A DNA stretch of 64,000 bases from DASWOJ01 sp964242415 (GTDB lineage Bacteria; Pseudomonadota; Alphaproteobacteria; Acetobacterales; Acetobacteraceae): the NCBI GenBank assembly GCA_964242415.1, contig CAXTAT010000001.1, positions 281,807-345,806 on the forward strand, read 5' to 3'. Both the position numbers and the translations under genes were made by a program. How positions within the stretch are numbered: position 1 is the stretch's first letter; each line of letters starts with the position of its first letter. Shown in pieces: positions 19,483 to 28,379 of the stretch. The notes under the pieces are model-generated. The model ran no database searches, was not told where the DNA came from, and saw only the letters and a program-made list of their open reading frames with translations.

Positions 19483-19815
19483 ATGAGCGACAACGACAAG
19501 CGTGGCGGCAGCGGGGACGGTCCAAACACAGGCGTCGTCGTCAAGACCCGTCCAAAGACGCGCAAGCCTGCGATGTACAAGGTCTTGATGCTCAACGATG
19601 ACTACACGCCCATGGAGTTCGTCGTCCACGTCCTGGAGCGCTTCTTTCAGAAGACACGCGAGGAGGCGACGCGCATCATGATGCATGTCCACCGCCGCGG
19701 AGTCGGCGTCTGTGGGGCGTTCACCTACGAAGTGGCCGAGACGAAGGTGACGCAGGTGATGGACCTGGCCCGGCAGAACCAGCACCCGCTGCAATGCACA
19801 ATCGAGAAAGAGTGA
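19483..19815 (+). CDS. clpS: ATP-dependent Clp protease adaptor ClpS
   Basis: This 110-residue adaptor delivers N-degron substrates to ClpAP. The core is intact: MYKVLMLNDDYTPMEFVVHVLERFF with the Asn-Asp substrate pocket, then MMHVHRRGVGVCGAFTYEVAETKV and the C-terminal QNQHPLQCTIEKE. The first 25 residues are a flexible, charged N-terminal extension that is usual for engaging ClpA. The ATG at 19483 is chosen over the longer frame from 19390 because it begins the normal MSDNDKRGG tail. clpA follows 129 bp downstream. Confidence 0.95.
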   Translation: MSDNDKRGGSGDGPNTGVVVKTRPKTRKPAMYKVLMLNDDYTPMEFVVHVLERFFQKTREEATRIMMHVHRRGVGVCGAFTYEVAETKVTQVMDLARQNQHPLQCTIEKE

Positions 19816-19944
19816 GACTGACTGCCAACGAACGTTTACCTATTTAGACTCTTTACATCTGTCTTGGGGCGTCAGTCCCCGGCACACTCGGATGGTTCTG
19901 GGTGCGCTGTGATCCAGCCCCCCGCGCGAAGGAGCGTCATTGAT

Positions 19945-22296
19945 ATGCTGTCACGCAACCTTGAACAGACGCTGCACCGCGCTCTTTCGCTGGCGAGCGA
20001 GCGCCGGCACGAATATGCAACCTTGGAACATCTGTTGCTCGGCCTGGCCGACGACAGTGACGCCGCGACAGTGCTACGCGCTTGTGGGGTGGACCTCGAC
20101 AAGCTGCGGCAGGATCTGGGCGAGTTCCTGGACAAGGATCTCTCTGGCCTCGCCACCGACCGGCCGGGTGACCCGAAGCCGACCGCCGGCTTCCAGCGTG
20201 TCGTGCAGCGCGCCGCCATCCATGTCCAGAGCAGCGGCCGCGACGAGGTGACGGGCGCCAACGTCCTCGTTGCCCTGTTCAGCGAGCGCGAGAGCCACGC
20301 CGTGTATTTCCTGCAGTTGCAGGACATGACCCGGCTGGACGCGGTCAACTTCATCAGCCACGGCATCGCCAAGGCGCCGGGCCGCGCGACGCAGCGGCCG
20401 GTCACCGGGGCGAAGGACGAAGGCCCGAGCGAAGGCAACGAGCGCGAGGAGAAGCCCGGCCGCAAGGCGCAGGACGCCCTCAGCAACTACTGCGTGAACC
20501 TGAACAAGAAGGCCACCACGGGGAAGATCGACCCCCTGATCGGGCGCGACAGCGAGATCGAGCGGACAATCCAAATCCTCTGCCGGCGCACCAAGAACAA
20601 CCCCCTGTATGTCGGCGACCCCGGCGTCGGCAAGACTGCCATCGCCGAGGGCCTGGCCAAGCGCATCGTCGAGGGCGACGTGCCCGAGGTGTTGCTGAAG
20701 TCCACCATCTTCGCGTTGGACATGGGCGCGTTGCTGGCCGGCACCCGCTACCGCGGCGACTTTGAGGAGCGGCTGAAGGCGGTCGTCACCGAGCTGGAGG
20801 CGCACGCCGGCAGCATCCTGTTCATCGACGAAATCCATACGGTGATCGGCGCCGGCGCCACCAGCGGCGGGGCGATGGACGCCTCCAACCTGCTGAAACC
20901 CGCCCTGGCGGCTGGCGCGCTGCGCTGCATCGGCAGCACGACATACAAGGAATACCGCAACTACTTCGAGAAGGACCGCGCGCTGGTCCGGCGGTTCCAG
21001 AAGATCGACGTGAACGAGCCGTCGCAGGAAGACGCGATCAAGATCCTGCGTGGCCTTAAGAGCAACTACGAGAAGCACCACAAGGTCACCTACTCCGACG
21101 AGGCGATCCGCGGTGCGGTGGAGCTGTCCTCGAAGTACATCAACGACCGCAAGCTGCCGGACAAGGCGATCGACGTGATCGACGAGGTTGGCGCCAGCCG
21201 GATGCTGCAGCCCGAGGGCAAGCGGCGGAAGCTGGTCACGCTGAAGGACGTGGAAGAAATCGTCGCCAAGATCGCCCGCATCCCGCCCAAGAGCGTCAGC
21301 GCCGACGACAAGGAGACGCTGCGCAACCTGGAGCGCGACCTGAAGGCGATGGTGTTCGGCCAGGACAAGGCCATTGAGGCGTTGTCGGCCGCGATCAAGC
21401 TGTCCCGCGCCGGGCTGCGCGAGGCGGAGAAGCCGATCGGCAATTACCTGTTCAGCGGCCCCACCGGCGTCGGCAAGACCGAGGTCGCACGGCAGTTGGC
21501 CAGCACGTTGGGCATCGAGCTGACCCGCTTCGACATGAGCGAGTACATGGAGCGGCACAGCATCAGCCGCCTGATCGGCGCACCGCCGGGCTATGTCGGG
21601 TTCGACCAGGGCGGCATGCTGACCGACGCCATCGACCAGCATCCGCACTGCGTACTGCTGCTGGACGAGATCGAGAAGGCGCACCCGGACCTGTTCAACA
21701 TCCTGTTGCAGGTGATGGACCACGGCAAGCTGACCGACCACAACGGCAAGGTCGTCGATTTCCGCAACGTCATTCTGATCATGACGACGAATGCGGGCGC
21801 GAGCGACATGGCGAAGGAAAGCATCGGCTTCGGCCGTACCGAGCGCGAGGGCGAGGACACCGAGGCGATCAAGCGGCTGTTCACCCCCGAATTCCGCAAC
21901 CGTCTAGATGCCGTGATCACCTTCGCTGGGCTGACGCAGGAGATCGTCGGCCAAGTGGTCGAGAAGTTCGTCATGCAGCTTGAGGCGCAGTTGGCCGACC
22001 GCAACGTGACGATCGAGCTGTCCTCGGCGGCCAAGGAGTGGCTGGCAGAGCGTGGCTACGACCGGCTGTATGGCGCGCGTCCGCTGGGCCGCGTGATCCA
22101 GGAATGGATCAAGAAGCCGCTTGCGGAGGAGTTGCTGTTCGGCAAGCTCGTGCATGGCGGATCAGTCAAGGTGGCGATGAAGGACGACAAGCTGGACTTC
22201 GAATACACCTCGGCCCCGCCGCCGCCCGTGCTGGCCAAGCCGGAAGGCGATGGCGACGAGGGTGGATCGGAGCGGGAGCCGGAGACAGCGGAGTAG
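19945..22296 (+). CDS. clpA: ATP-dependent Clp protease ATP-binding subunit ClpA
   Basis: This 783-residue AAA+ unfoldase works with ClpP. The N-domain (1-140, MLSRNLEQTLHRALSLASERRHEYATLEHLL) binds ClpS. A linker of charged residues follows, then the first AAA module with GDPGVGKT near residue 224 and the second with GPTGVGKT near 505. The ClpP-docking loop motif is in the second module, where IGFGRTEREGEDTEAI gives the IGF tripeptide. AAGGAG precedes the ATG at 19945; a TTG at 19864 would add unrelated residues. The acidic C-terminal tail is EGDGDEGGSEREPETAE. Confidence 0.97.
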   Translation: MLSRNLEQTLHRALSLASERRHEYATLEHLLLGLADDSDAATVLRACGVDLDKLRQDLGEFLDKDLSGLATDRPGDPKPTAGFQRVVQRAAIHVQSSGRDEVTGANVLVALFSERESHAVYFLQLQDMTRLDAVNFISHGIAKAPGRATQRPVTGAKDEGPSEGNEREEKPGRKAQDALSNYCVNLNKKATTGKIDPLIGRDSEIERTIQILCRRTKNNPLYVGDPGVGKTAIAEGLAKRIVEGDVPEVLLKSTIFALDMGALLAGTRYRGDFEERLKAVVTELEAHAGSILFIDEIHTVIGAGATSGGAMDASNLLKPALAAGALRCIGSTTYKEYRNYFEKDRALVRRFQKIDVNEPSQEDAIKILRGLKSNYEKHHKVTYSDEAIRGAVELSSKYINDRKLPDKAIDVIDEVGASRMLQPEGKRRKLVTLKDVEEIVAKIARIPPKSVSADDKETLRNLERDLKAMVFGQDKAIEALSAAIKLSRAGLREAEKPIGNYLFSGPTGVGKTEVARQLASTLGIELTRFDMSEYMERHSISRLIGAPPGYVGFDQGGMLTDAIDQHPHCVLLLDEIEKAHPDLFNILLQVMDHGKLTDHNGKVVDFRNVILIMTTNAGASDMAKESIGFGRTEREGEDTEAIKRLFTPEFRNRLDAVITFAGLTQEIVGQVVEKFVMQLEAQLADRNVTIELSSAAKEWLAERGYDRLYGARPLGRVIQEWIKKPLAEELLFGKLVHGGSVKVAMKDDKLDFEYTSAPPPPVLAKPEGDGDEGGSEREPETAE

Positions 22297-22322
22297 GCCT
22301 GCATCGCAATCGAGTGCTTACG

Positions 22323-22348
22323 GGCCGGGCATCATGCCCGGCCTTTTT
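22323..22348 (+). terminator. Rho-independent terminator after clpA
   Basis: GCCGGGCATCATGCCCGGC is a perfect GC-rich hairpin followed directly by T5. It lies 26 bp after the clpA stop and just before the ribosome site of the next gene. Confidence 0.85.
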
Positions 22349-22361
22349 CTTGGAGGGCGCC

Positions 22362-22643
22362 ATGAAGGCAACGTGGAACGGCCAGGTCGTGGCCGAGAGC
22401 GATGACATCGTCACCGTCGAGGGCAACGCCTACTTCCCGGCAGCCAGCTTAAAGCAGGAGTTCGTGCAACCCAGCAGCCACACCAGCGGCTGCCCTTGGA
22501 AGGGCACGGCGAACTACTACACGCTCGCCGTGGGCGGGCAGTCCAACAAGGACGCCGTCTGGTACTACCCGGAGCCGAAGCAGGCGGCGGAGAACATCCG
22601 CGGCCGGGTCGCATTCTGGAAGGGTGTCGCCGTCACGCCTTAA
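22362..22643 (+). CDS. DUF427 domain protein
   Basis: This 93-residue protein fits DUF427: KATWNGQVVAESDDIVTVEGNAYFP, then the conserved HTSGCPWKGTANYYTLAVGG with its Cys-Pro-Trp-Lys, and AVWYYPEPKQAAENIRGRVAFW. The fold is a small beta-tent; function is unknown. TTGGAGGG gives a good ribosome site 6 bp before the ATG. Its stop lies inside the 3' end of the convergent PPK2 gene, so the two coding regions overlap by 11 bp tail to tail. Confidence 0.9.
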   Translation: MKATWNGQVVAESDDIVTVEGNAYFPAASLKQEFVQPSSHTSGCPWKGTANYYTLAVGGQSNKDAVWYYPEPKQAAENIRGRVAFWKGVAVTP

Positions 22644-23505
22644 GCTGGCGGCGGGCCGCCTCCATCGCGGCGAGCCGTTCCGGCGTCGGCGCCGGGCGGT
22701 CTAGGTCCAGGCCCTCCATCGTTGTGATCAGGATGGCCTGGATCAGCACGCGCGCGACCGGCTTGTTGTCGGCAGGCACGATGTACCACGGCGCAGCAGC
22801 AGTCGCGGTCGCGGTGAACGCCGCATCATAGGCGGCCCGGTGTTCCGCCCAAAGATCACGGGTGGCCAAGTCGGCGGCGTCGAACTTCCACTCCTTCGCC
22901 GGGTCATCCAGCCTGGCCAACAGGCGCTTCTTCTGCTCACCAGGGGAAATGTTTAGGAACACCTTCGCCATCGCCGTGCCCTGCTGCGCCAAGTAGGTTT
23001 CGAACGCGATGATGGCGCCCAGGCGTTGCGTCCACATCTCCGGCCCGATCAGGCTGGCGGGCAAGCCCAGCCGCGGCAGCAGCGCCGGGTTGGCGCGCGG
23101 CTCGACGACATCCTCGTAATGGCTGCGGTTGAAGATGCCGACCATGCCCCGCGGCGGCAGCGCCCGGTGAATGCGCCACAGAAAGTCGTGCGACAACTCC
23201 AGCGCGCTCGGCGCGGCGAACGACACGACCCGCAGGCCCTGCGCGTTCAGCCCGGCCGCCAAACGCTTGATCGCGCCGTCCTTGCCGCTGGCGTCCATGC
23301 CTTGCAGCACCAGCAGCGCCGACCAGGCACGCTGCGCATACAGCCGCTCATGCAGCGCGCCCAGACGTTCGGCTCCAGCGGCCAGCATGGCCTCGGTATC
23401 CGTCTTGCTCAGCCCAAGGCGGTCCGCCGGGTCCCAATTGTCCAGGCTGACCGCCGTACCCGGCGTCACGCGGCACCGCGCCGCGAGCGCCGCGTGGTCC
23501 GTCAC
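22633..23505 (-). CDS. Polyphosphate kinase 2 family protein (first of two in the window)
   Basis: This 290-residue protein has the PPK2 P-loop LLVLQGMDASGKDGAIKRLA, the LWRIHRALPPRGMVGIFNRSHYEDV lid region with the second Walker-like Asp, and the C-terminal PWYIVPADNKPVARVLI. PPK2 enzymes transfer phosphate between polyphosphate and nucleotides; which nucleotide cannot be told from sequence. The start is a GTG at 23505 that overlaps the SDR stop as GTGA, so it is the last gene of a four-gene coupled operon. A second, diverged PPK2 lies at 54.4 kb. Confidence 0.88.
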   Translation of the reverse strand: MTDHAALAARCRVTPGTAVSLDNWDPADRLGLSKTDTEAMLAAGAERLGALHERLYAQRAWSALLVLQGMDASGKDGAIKRLAAGLNAQGLRVVSFAAPSALELSHDFLWRIHRALPPRGMVGIFNRSHYEDVVEPRANPALLPRLGLPASLIGPEMWTQRLGAIIAFETYLAQQGTAMAKVFLNISPGEQKKRLLARLDDPAKEWKFDAADLATRDLWAEHRAAYDAAFTATATAAAPWYIVPADNKPVARVLIQAILITTMEGLDLDRPAPTPERLAAMEAARRQLKA

Positions 23506-24257
23506 GTACGGCGCTTGATCGTCAGCGGCCCCACCGCCTGGCAGGTCGGCATCATCTCCATGCTGTTGATGTTGACGTGCGCGGGCAGGCCGACCACCCA
23601 CGCCACGGCCTCCGCAATGTCCTCCGGGGTCAGCGGCGTGGTGCCGGCATAGATCGCGGCGGCCTTCTCGGCGTCCCCGCCCATGCGGACGGTGCTGAAC
23701 TCGCTGCCACCGACCAGGCCCGGCTCGATGCTGGTCACCCGGACGCCGGTGCCAACCAGGTCGGCCTTCAGGTTGTCGGTGAACCGGCCGACGAACGCCT
23801 TGGTGCCGCCATATACGTTGCCGCCGGGATACGACACGTTGCCGGCGATGCTGCCGAGGTTGACGATGTGGCCGCTGTCGCGCTCGACCATGCCCGGCAG
23901 CAGGGCGCGGGTCATATGGATCAGGCCGGTGATGTTGGTGGCAACCATGGTGTCCCAATCCGCCAGCTTCGCCCCCTGCGCCGGTCCGGTGCCCAGGGCC
24001 AGGCCGGCGTTGTTCACCAGCACGTCCACCTGGCGCCATCCCTCGGGCAGGCTGCCCGGCAGCGCCGCCACGGCCGCGGCATCCGTCACGTCCAGCGGGA
24101 ACGGCAGCACCGCGTCGCCAAGCTCGGCCCGCAGCCCGTCCAGCCGCTCGGCCCGGCGCCCGGCGGCGATCACGCGGTGCCCGTCGCGCGCAAACCGCCG
24201 GGTGAACGCGGCGCCAAATCCGGCGGTCGCGCCGGTCACAAGGATGGTCAGGCTCAT
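23502..24257 (-). CDS. Short-chain dehydrogenase, YdfG/serine dehydrogenase type
   Basis: This 251-residue classical SDR has the cofactor motif TGATAGFGAAFTRRF, the NNAGLALG motif, and the catalytic set Ser in LGSIAGN with Tyr and Lys in VYGGTKAF. The pattern AGRRAERLDGL after the second strand suggests NADP use. It resembles YdfG-type 3-hydroxy acid dehydrogenases that act on serine and related compounds. Its ATG abuts the stop of the nuclease gene with no gap, and its stop overlaps the PPK2 start. Confidence 0.9.
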   Translation of the reverse strand: MSLTILVTGATAGFGAAFTRRFARDGHRVIAAGRRAERLDGLRAELGDAVLPFPLDVTDAAAVAALPGSLPEGWRQVDVLVNNAGLALGTGPAQGAKLADWDTMVATNITGLIHMTRALLPGMVERDSGHIVNLGSIAGNVSYPGGNVYGGTKAFVGRFTDNLKADLVGTGVRVTSIEPGLVGGSEFSTVRMGGDAEKAAAIYAGTTPLTPEDIAEAVAWVVGLPAHVNINSMEMMPTCQAVGPLTIKRRT

Positions 24258-25199
24258 CTATCTCGCTCCAGGGATCGCCGGCAGTGTAAGCCCGTCCCCA
24301 GGCAGGCGGAAGCGCACGGAGACAGGGCAGTGATCGGACAGGCGCTCCTTGGCCTCCGGGTCGGTCTCCTGGTAAACCAGCACGCGCAGGGTCTGCGGCT
24401 GCATCCAGCCGCGGGCGGCGCCGCCGGCGATGATGTGGTCGATGAAGCTGCCGCCGCCCCAGCAGGGGCTGCCATGCCCCGCGGTGGCGCGCAGCAGCGG
24501 GCCGGTGCTGGTCAGGGCGGTCATCAGGTCCTCGGGCCGGTCCATGCGCCGGTTGAAGTCGCCCAGCAGCACGAAGGGCACGCCCTCCTCGCGGCGCTCA
24601 GCGATCCAGCCCTGCAGCGGAACCACCTGGCGGCGCAGGGTCTCGCAGTTGCGGCTGGTGCTGTCCAGGCGGGCCTTATGGCATCCGGTCTTCAGGTGAA
24701 CGGCCAGCAGGCGCAGTCGGCCGCCGGGCAAGATAAGGGTGATGTCGGACCCGCTGCGCAGGCGGTGCCGGGCGGTGGGGTAAACGTCCAGCCCGACCAG
24801 GTCCGGATTGCGCTCGACGATCAGGCCCCGGCGCACGGCGAAGCCCACGCGCTGCGTCACGTCGTCGCCGGTGGCATAGATGGCGTAGCGGTCGGGCGTG
24901 AACACCTGGGCGGCGATTTCCGGCCCATCGACCTCCTGAAACGCCACCACGTCCGCATCCAGCACGACGGCGTAGCGCCGCAGGGTTGCAATGTCCGCAG
25001 CCGCCTTTGGCCCGGCGTCGTCCGGCAGCCCGGGATCGCCCTTCGGCCGGGAGGTCAGCCATTCCAGGTTCCAGGTCGCGACCTTGAGGCCGAACCCTGG
25101 CAGTTCGGGCGCAGGAGCGGCGGTCAGGCCAGTTGCCGGCGCCTCGGCCGCAGCCGCAGGACCCGCCAGGAGCAGGAGGCACAAAGCCCAGCGGATCAT
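24258..25199 (-). CDS. Exported endonuclease/exonuclease/phosphatase family protein
   Basis: This 313-residue protein has a signal peptide (MIRWALCLLLLAGPAAAAEA) and an EEP catalytic domain. The metal and catalytic residues are in KVATWNLEWLTSRP, VVAFQEVDGPE, LLGDFNRRMD, and the final LSDHCPVSVRF. Related enzymes cut nucleic acids or hydrolyse phosphodiesters; the substrate is unknown. The signal peptide places it in the periplasm or outside. The ATG overlaps the stop of the helicase-like gene as ATGA, so translation is coupled. Confidence 0.88.
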   Translation of the reverse strand: MIRWALCLLLLAGPAAAAEAPATGLTAAPAPELPGFGLKVATWNLEWLTSRPKGDPGLPDDAGPKAAADIATLRRYAVVLDADVVAFQEVDGPEIAAQVFTPDRYAIYATGDDVTQRVGFAVRRGLIVERNPDLVGLDVYPTARHRLRSGSDITLILPGGRLRLLAVHLKTGCHKARLDSTSRNCETLRRQVVPLQGWIAERREEGVPFVLLGDFNRRMDRPEDLMTALTSTGPLLRATAGHGSPCWGGGSFIDHIIAGGAARGWMQPQTLRVLVYQETDPEAKERLSDHCPVSVRFRLPGDGLTLPAIPGAR

Positions 25200-27139
25200 A
25201 ACAGCACCGGTTCAGGAACGTCCGCACTGTCGTCCACCAGTGCGGCTTCGTCCAGCATTGCCGCGCCGCACGCCAACAGGTACCCGGCGATGCCGTCATA
25301 CTGGGCAGGATCGCGCGTGCGGTCTCGGGCGTCGCCACGCGGCACCCAGATGACCGTGCCATGGCGGGCCCGGGTCAGCAGCACGCGGTAGGCGTTCAGC
25401 CGGTTGCTGCGCACCTCGCCCTGGCGCGGCAGGGTCCAGGTGCTGCCGCGGAAGCTGCGCGCCTGCCAGGCCGTCCCGGCCCGCACCAAGTCCAGATCCC
25501 AGCACAGGCCAACCCGGTCCAGCTCCAGCCCCTGGACGCAGAACTCCGTCGCCATCACCTCCAGGGCGCCGGAGGCACGGATGTCGGGCCAGGCGTCCAG
25601 GAACCACCGCGCGACGGCGATCTCGTCCTGGTGCGGCAGCGTGGCGCCCAGCCCCTCCGCCCGCAGGCGCCGTGCGCCGGAACTGCCGACCAATCCAGAC
25701 CGGCGGGCGCCGCGCGGACGCAGGGCGCGGCGCAGGGCGGCCAGGGAGCGCGTGACCTGGAACGGCACCCCGCCGGCCGCGCACGCCACCTCCATCGCCG
25801 CCGCGGCATCCCCGGCCAGCACCGCATCGACCCACGCCACCGCATCCGGCGCATCAATCGCCCGCACGGGCGCGGACAGGTGCAGGTCCTGGTCCCAGTC
25901 CAGCCGTGGGCCGCCGAGGCGCTGCCGAGGGTCGCCCGCCCGCCCGGTGCACGGGGCGGCCACGGCGCGCCAGCCAGGGCGGGTGGCGAGCGCCGTGCCC
26001 CACCCGGCCAGCCCGCCCTCGCCATCATGAATCTCCTGTCCTCCGCCGATCAGGCAGACCAGCACGGCCCAGCCGGGATGCCGCGCCATGGCGTCCAGGA
26101 GCAGACCCGGCTCGGAGTCCAGCAGCGGCGCCGGGCGGTTCCGCGTCTTGCCTACGGCATGGGCCGAGGTCCAGCAGCGCTGCGCCTCGTCGATCACCAC
26201 CAAACGCTCTGGCGGCGCGTCGGCATGGCGGACGTAGTGGTCGCGGAAGGCGGGCAGGGCTTGGATCACCCCGGCCATCCGCTGCTGTGCGGCACGGCGA
26301 TCCACCCCGCGGCCGGCGGCATCGCGCACGAGCGCCTCGCGCAGCACATGCACCAGGGTCGGATTGCCGGTCAGGAAGGTTGCGTCCCCGGTCCCGAACG
26401 CCAGGTTCAGCCCGCACAGCGTCTTGCCGGCGCCGGGCGCGCCGGTGACGAAGATGACCAGGTGCTTGCCGCCCGCCTGCGCATCCTGCACGGCTGCGGT
26501 GACCGCCGCCATCGTCCGGGCCAGCCCGCCCCGTCCCGCCTGCGCCAGGGTCAACGCGGTCACGTCGTGCCGGGCATACAGCAGGCAGGCCGCGCCGATC
26601 AGCGACGGCACTGGGCGATAAGCGGCGCCGGCCCATGCCGCCGGGTCATGCGGCAGGGGCGGGCACAGCGCCGCCAGGTCGCCCAGCACCTGCGGCAGCA
26701 GCAGCCGCGTCGCCTCCACGACCGGGGTTGCCCCGGCCAACGGCAGCGGGCGCGCCCGGCGGGCATGGGCGCCGTTCGGCACCACCAGGATCGGCACCAC
26801 CGGCAGGCCGCGGCAACCCGCGTGGAAGTCGGCAAGGTCCAGCGCCGCATCCTCGGCCGCACGCCGGTCGGCAGCCAGGAAGGCGCGCGCCTCCAGGCAG
26901 ATGCGCAGGACCAGCACCGCCCCAGGCAGCACCAGGACAGCGTCGATGCTGCGTTCCAGGCGCAGCAGCTTCAAATCAACCACGACCTGCCATCCAGTCG
27001 TGTCGGCAACCTGGCGCAAGGCCGCTTGCAGCAATCCTAAAATCGCTATGGCGTGTGCTGGCTTTGAAGACTGTAATGCACTCGGAGAGCTGTCCGGCAA
27101 GGCTGATCGCAACTGGGCAACGCTTCCAGTCCAGCTCAC
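25196..27139 (-). CDS. DUF2075 domain protein (Schlafen group 3-like DNA/RNA helicase)
   Basis: This 647-residue protein has a poorly conserved N-terminal region of about 220 residues with nuclease-like strands (LVLRICLEARAFLAADR), then a P-loop helicase core. Walker A is FVTGAPGAGKTLC (about 231-242), Walker B is ERLVVIDEAQR (about 311-321), and a late motif with an arginine is NAYRVLLTRARHGTVIWVP. This is the DUF2075 arrangement, found in stand-alone and defence-linked proteins. The start is a GTG at 27139; the true start may be downstream. It leads a four-gene overlapping operon with an exported nuclease, an SDR and PPK2. Confidence 0.8.
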   Translation of the reverse strand: MSWTGSVAQLRSALPDSSPSALQSSKPAHAIAILGLLQAALRQVADTTGWQVVVDLKLLRLERSIDAVLVLPGAVLVLRICLEARAFLAADRRAAEDAALDLADFHAGCRGLPVVPILVVPNGAHARRARPLPLAGATPVVEATRLLLPQVLGDLAALCPPLPHDPAAWAGAAYRPVPSLIGAACLLYARHDVTALTLAQAGRGGLARTMAAVTAAVQDAQAGGKHLVIFVTGAPGAGKTLCGLNLAFGTGDATFLTGNPTLVHVLREALVRDAAGRGVDRRAAQQRMAGVIQALPAFRDHYVRHADAPPERLVVIDEAQRCWTSAHAVGKTRNRPAPLLDSEPGLLLDAMARHPGWAVLVCLIGGGQEIHDGEGGLAGWGTALATRPGWRAVAAPCTGRAGDPRQRLGGPRLDWDQDLHLSAPVRAIDAPDAVAWVDAVLAGDAAAAMEVACAAGGVPFQVTRSLAALRRALRPRGARRSGLVGSSGARRLRAEGLGATLPHQDEIAVARWFLDAWPDIRASGALEVMATEFCVQGLELDRVGLCWDLDLVRAGTAWQARSFRGSTWTLPRQGEVRSNRLNAYRVLLTRARHGTVIWVPRGDARDRTRDPAQYDGIAGYLLACGAAMLDEAALVDDSADVPEPVLL

Positions 27140-27310
27140 GGCCTAAACAACGGGCAGTTCATCATCTTCCTTCGGCAGCGTAGCCACCAGGGGTTGAAAC
27201 GCACTTACGATGCGGCGATCCAGCAGAGGAGCTTAGAGAGGATGCATGATCGCCGCCAACCTGCCCAACACCATGCTCCTGTCCCTCAGTGCAACAAGGG
27301 CTGCGCGCCG

Positions 27311-28318
27311 GTGACGGCCGCACCCGTTGCGTTCTTTCAGCGTCCTTACCCCAGCGCCAACTCCGTGCTGCTGCTGGGGCGGCGGCCGGTGCTCGTCGAT
27401 ACCGGCTTCGGCGCCGATACGCCGGCGCTGCTGACGTGGATCGGCACGCAGGGCGTCGATGCCCGCGACCTCGCCCTGGTGCTCAACACCCACTCCCACA
27501 GCGACCACGCCGGCGGCAACTTCGCCCTGGGATCGGAGTTCGGCATCCCCATCGCCGCCCAAGTGGACGAGGCGATACTGGTCAACACCCGCGACCCCGA
27601 CGCCTGTCGGGCTGCCTGGCTGCGCCAACCCATCGAACCCTACCAGGTCACGCGGCAACTGCGGGGCGGCGACACCGTGGGCACCGGCAGCACCGCCTGG
27701 CTGGTGGTGGGCACGCCGGGGCACACGGCGGGGCACCTGAGCCTGTATTCGGCAGAGCACGGCGTGCTGGTGCTGGGCGACGCGCTACACGACGCCGATT
27801 TGGGATGGCTGAACCCCTACCGGGAGGGCGTAGACTCGCTGGACCGCACGGTGGAGACCATCGAGCGCCTGGCCATGCTGCCGGCGCGGGTCGGCTTCTC
27901 GGGGCACGGTCCGGCCATTGAGGACCTGCCGGCTGCCTTGGACCGCGCCCGCCGCCGCCTGGCAGGCTGGCAGGCCGATCCGGAACGCATCGCCTGGCAC
28001 GCCTGCAAGCGTATTTTCAGCCACGCCCTGATGCTGGCCGACGGGCTGATGGAGGCGGCGCTGGCACCGACCCTGCTGGCCGCGCCATGGTTCCGCGACC
28101 ATGCGGAGCAGGCCTTCGGGATGACGCCGGACGCCTTCGTCCCGGTGCTGGTGACGGAGATGCTGCGGTCGGGTGCCGCCAAGTGGTGGGACGGCCGCCT
28201 GTCCGCCACGGCCGAGCATGCCGCGCCGCAGCCGGGCTGGCCGTTCGCCCCGACCAATCCGGCCGACTGGCCGCCGATGGCGGTCCGCAGCATGGTGGCC
28301 AGGGAACCCGGTCCGTAG
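27311..28318 (+). CDS. Metallo-beta-lactamase fold hydrolase
   Basis: This MBL-fold protein (335 residues from GTG 27311) has the zinc site NTHSHSDHAGG (HxHxDH), the later His in VGTPGHTAGHLSLY, the Asp in VLVLGDALHDAD and the final GFSGHGPAIED. The C-terminal helical region (about 130 residues) resembles the group of MBL proteins related to glyoxalase II or thioesterase-like hydrolases. The frame is open back to TTG 27194, but the GTG at 27311 starts the conserved AFFQRPYPSANSVLLLGRRPV strand. It is divergent from the helicase gene. The substrate is unknown. Confidence 0.85.
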   Translation: MTAAPVAFFQRPYPSANSVLLLGRRPVLVDTGFGADTPALLTWIGTQGVDARDLALVLNTHSHSDHAGGNFALGSEFGIPIAAQVDEAILVNTRDPDACRAAWLRQPIEPYQVTRQLRGGDTVGTGSTAWLVVGTPGHTAGHLSLYSAEHGVLVLGDALHDADLGWLNPYREGVDSLDRTVETIERLAMLPARVGFSGHGPAIEDLPAALDRARRRLAGWQADPERIAWHACKRIFSHALMLADGLMEAALAPTLLAAPWFRDHAEQAFGMTPDAFVPVLVTEMLRSGAAKWWDGRLSATAEHAAPQPGWPFAPTNPADWPPMAVRSMVAREPGP

Positions 28319-28379
28319 AACCCAGCCTGCAACGTTGCTCCAGCGGCGCCGGGTTGGGGGCGTCCAAGTTGGGGAGCGG

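Noticed and set aside
20074..21741. A 555-codon minus-strand frame inside clpA
   Set aside because: ClpA is unmistakable on the plus strand over the whole span. The antisense frame is a by-product of high GC.
22633..27139. Calling the helicase-nuclease operon a phage defence system
   Set aside because: No mobile element, known defence gene or toxin is adjacent, and the nuclease has a signal peptide. The operon is listed as a finding without that claim.
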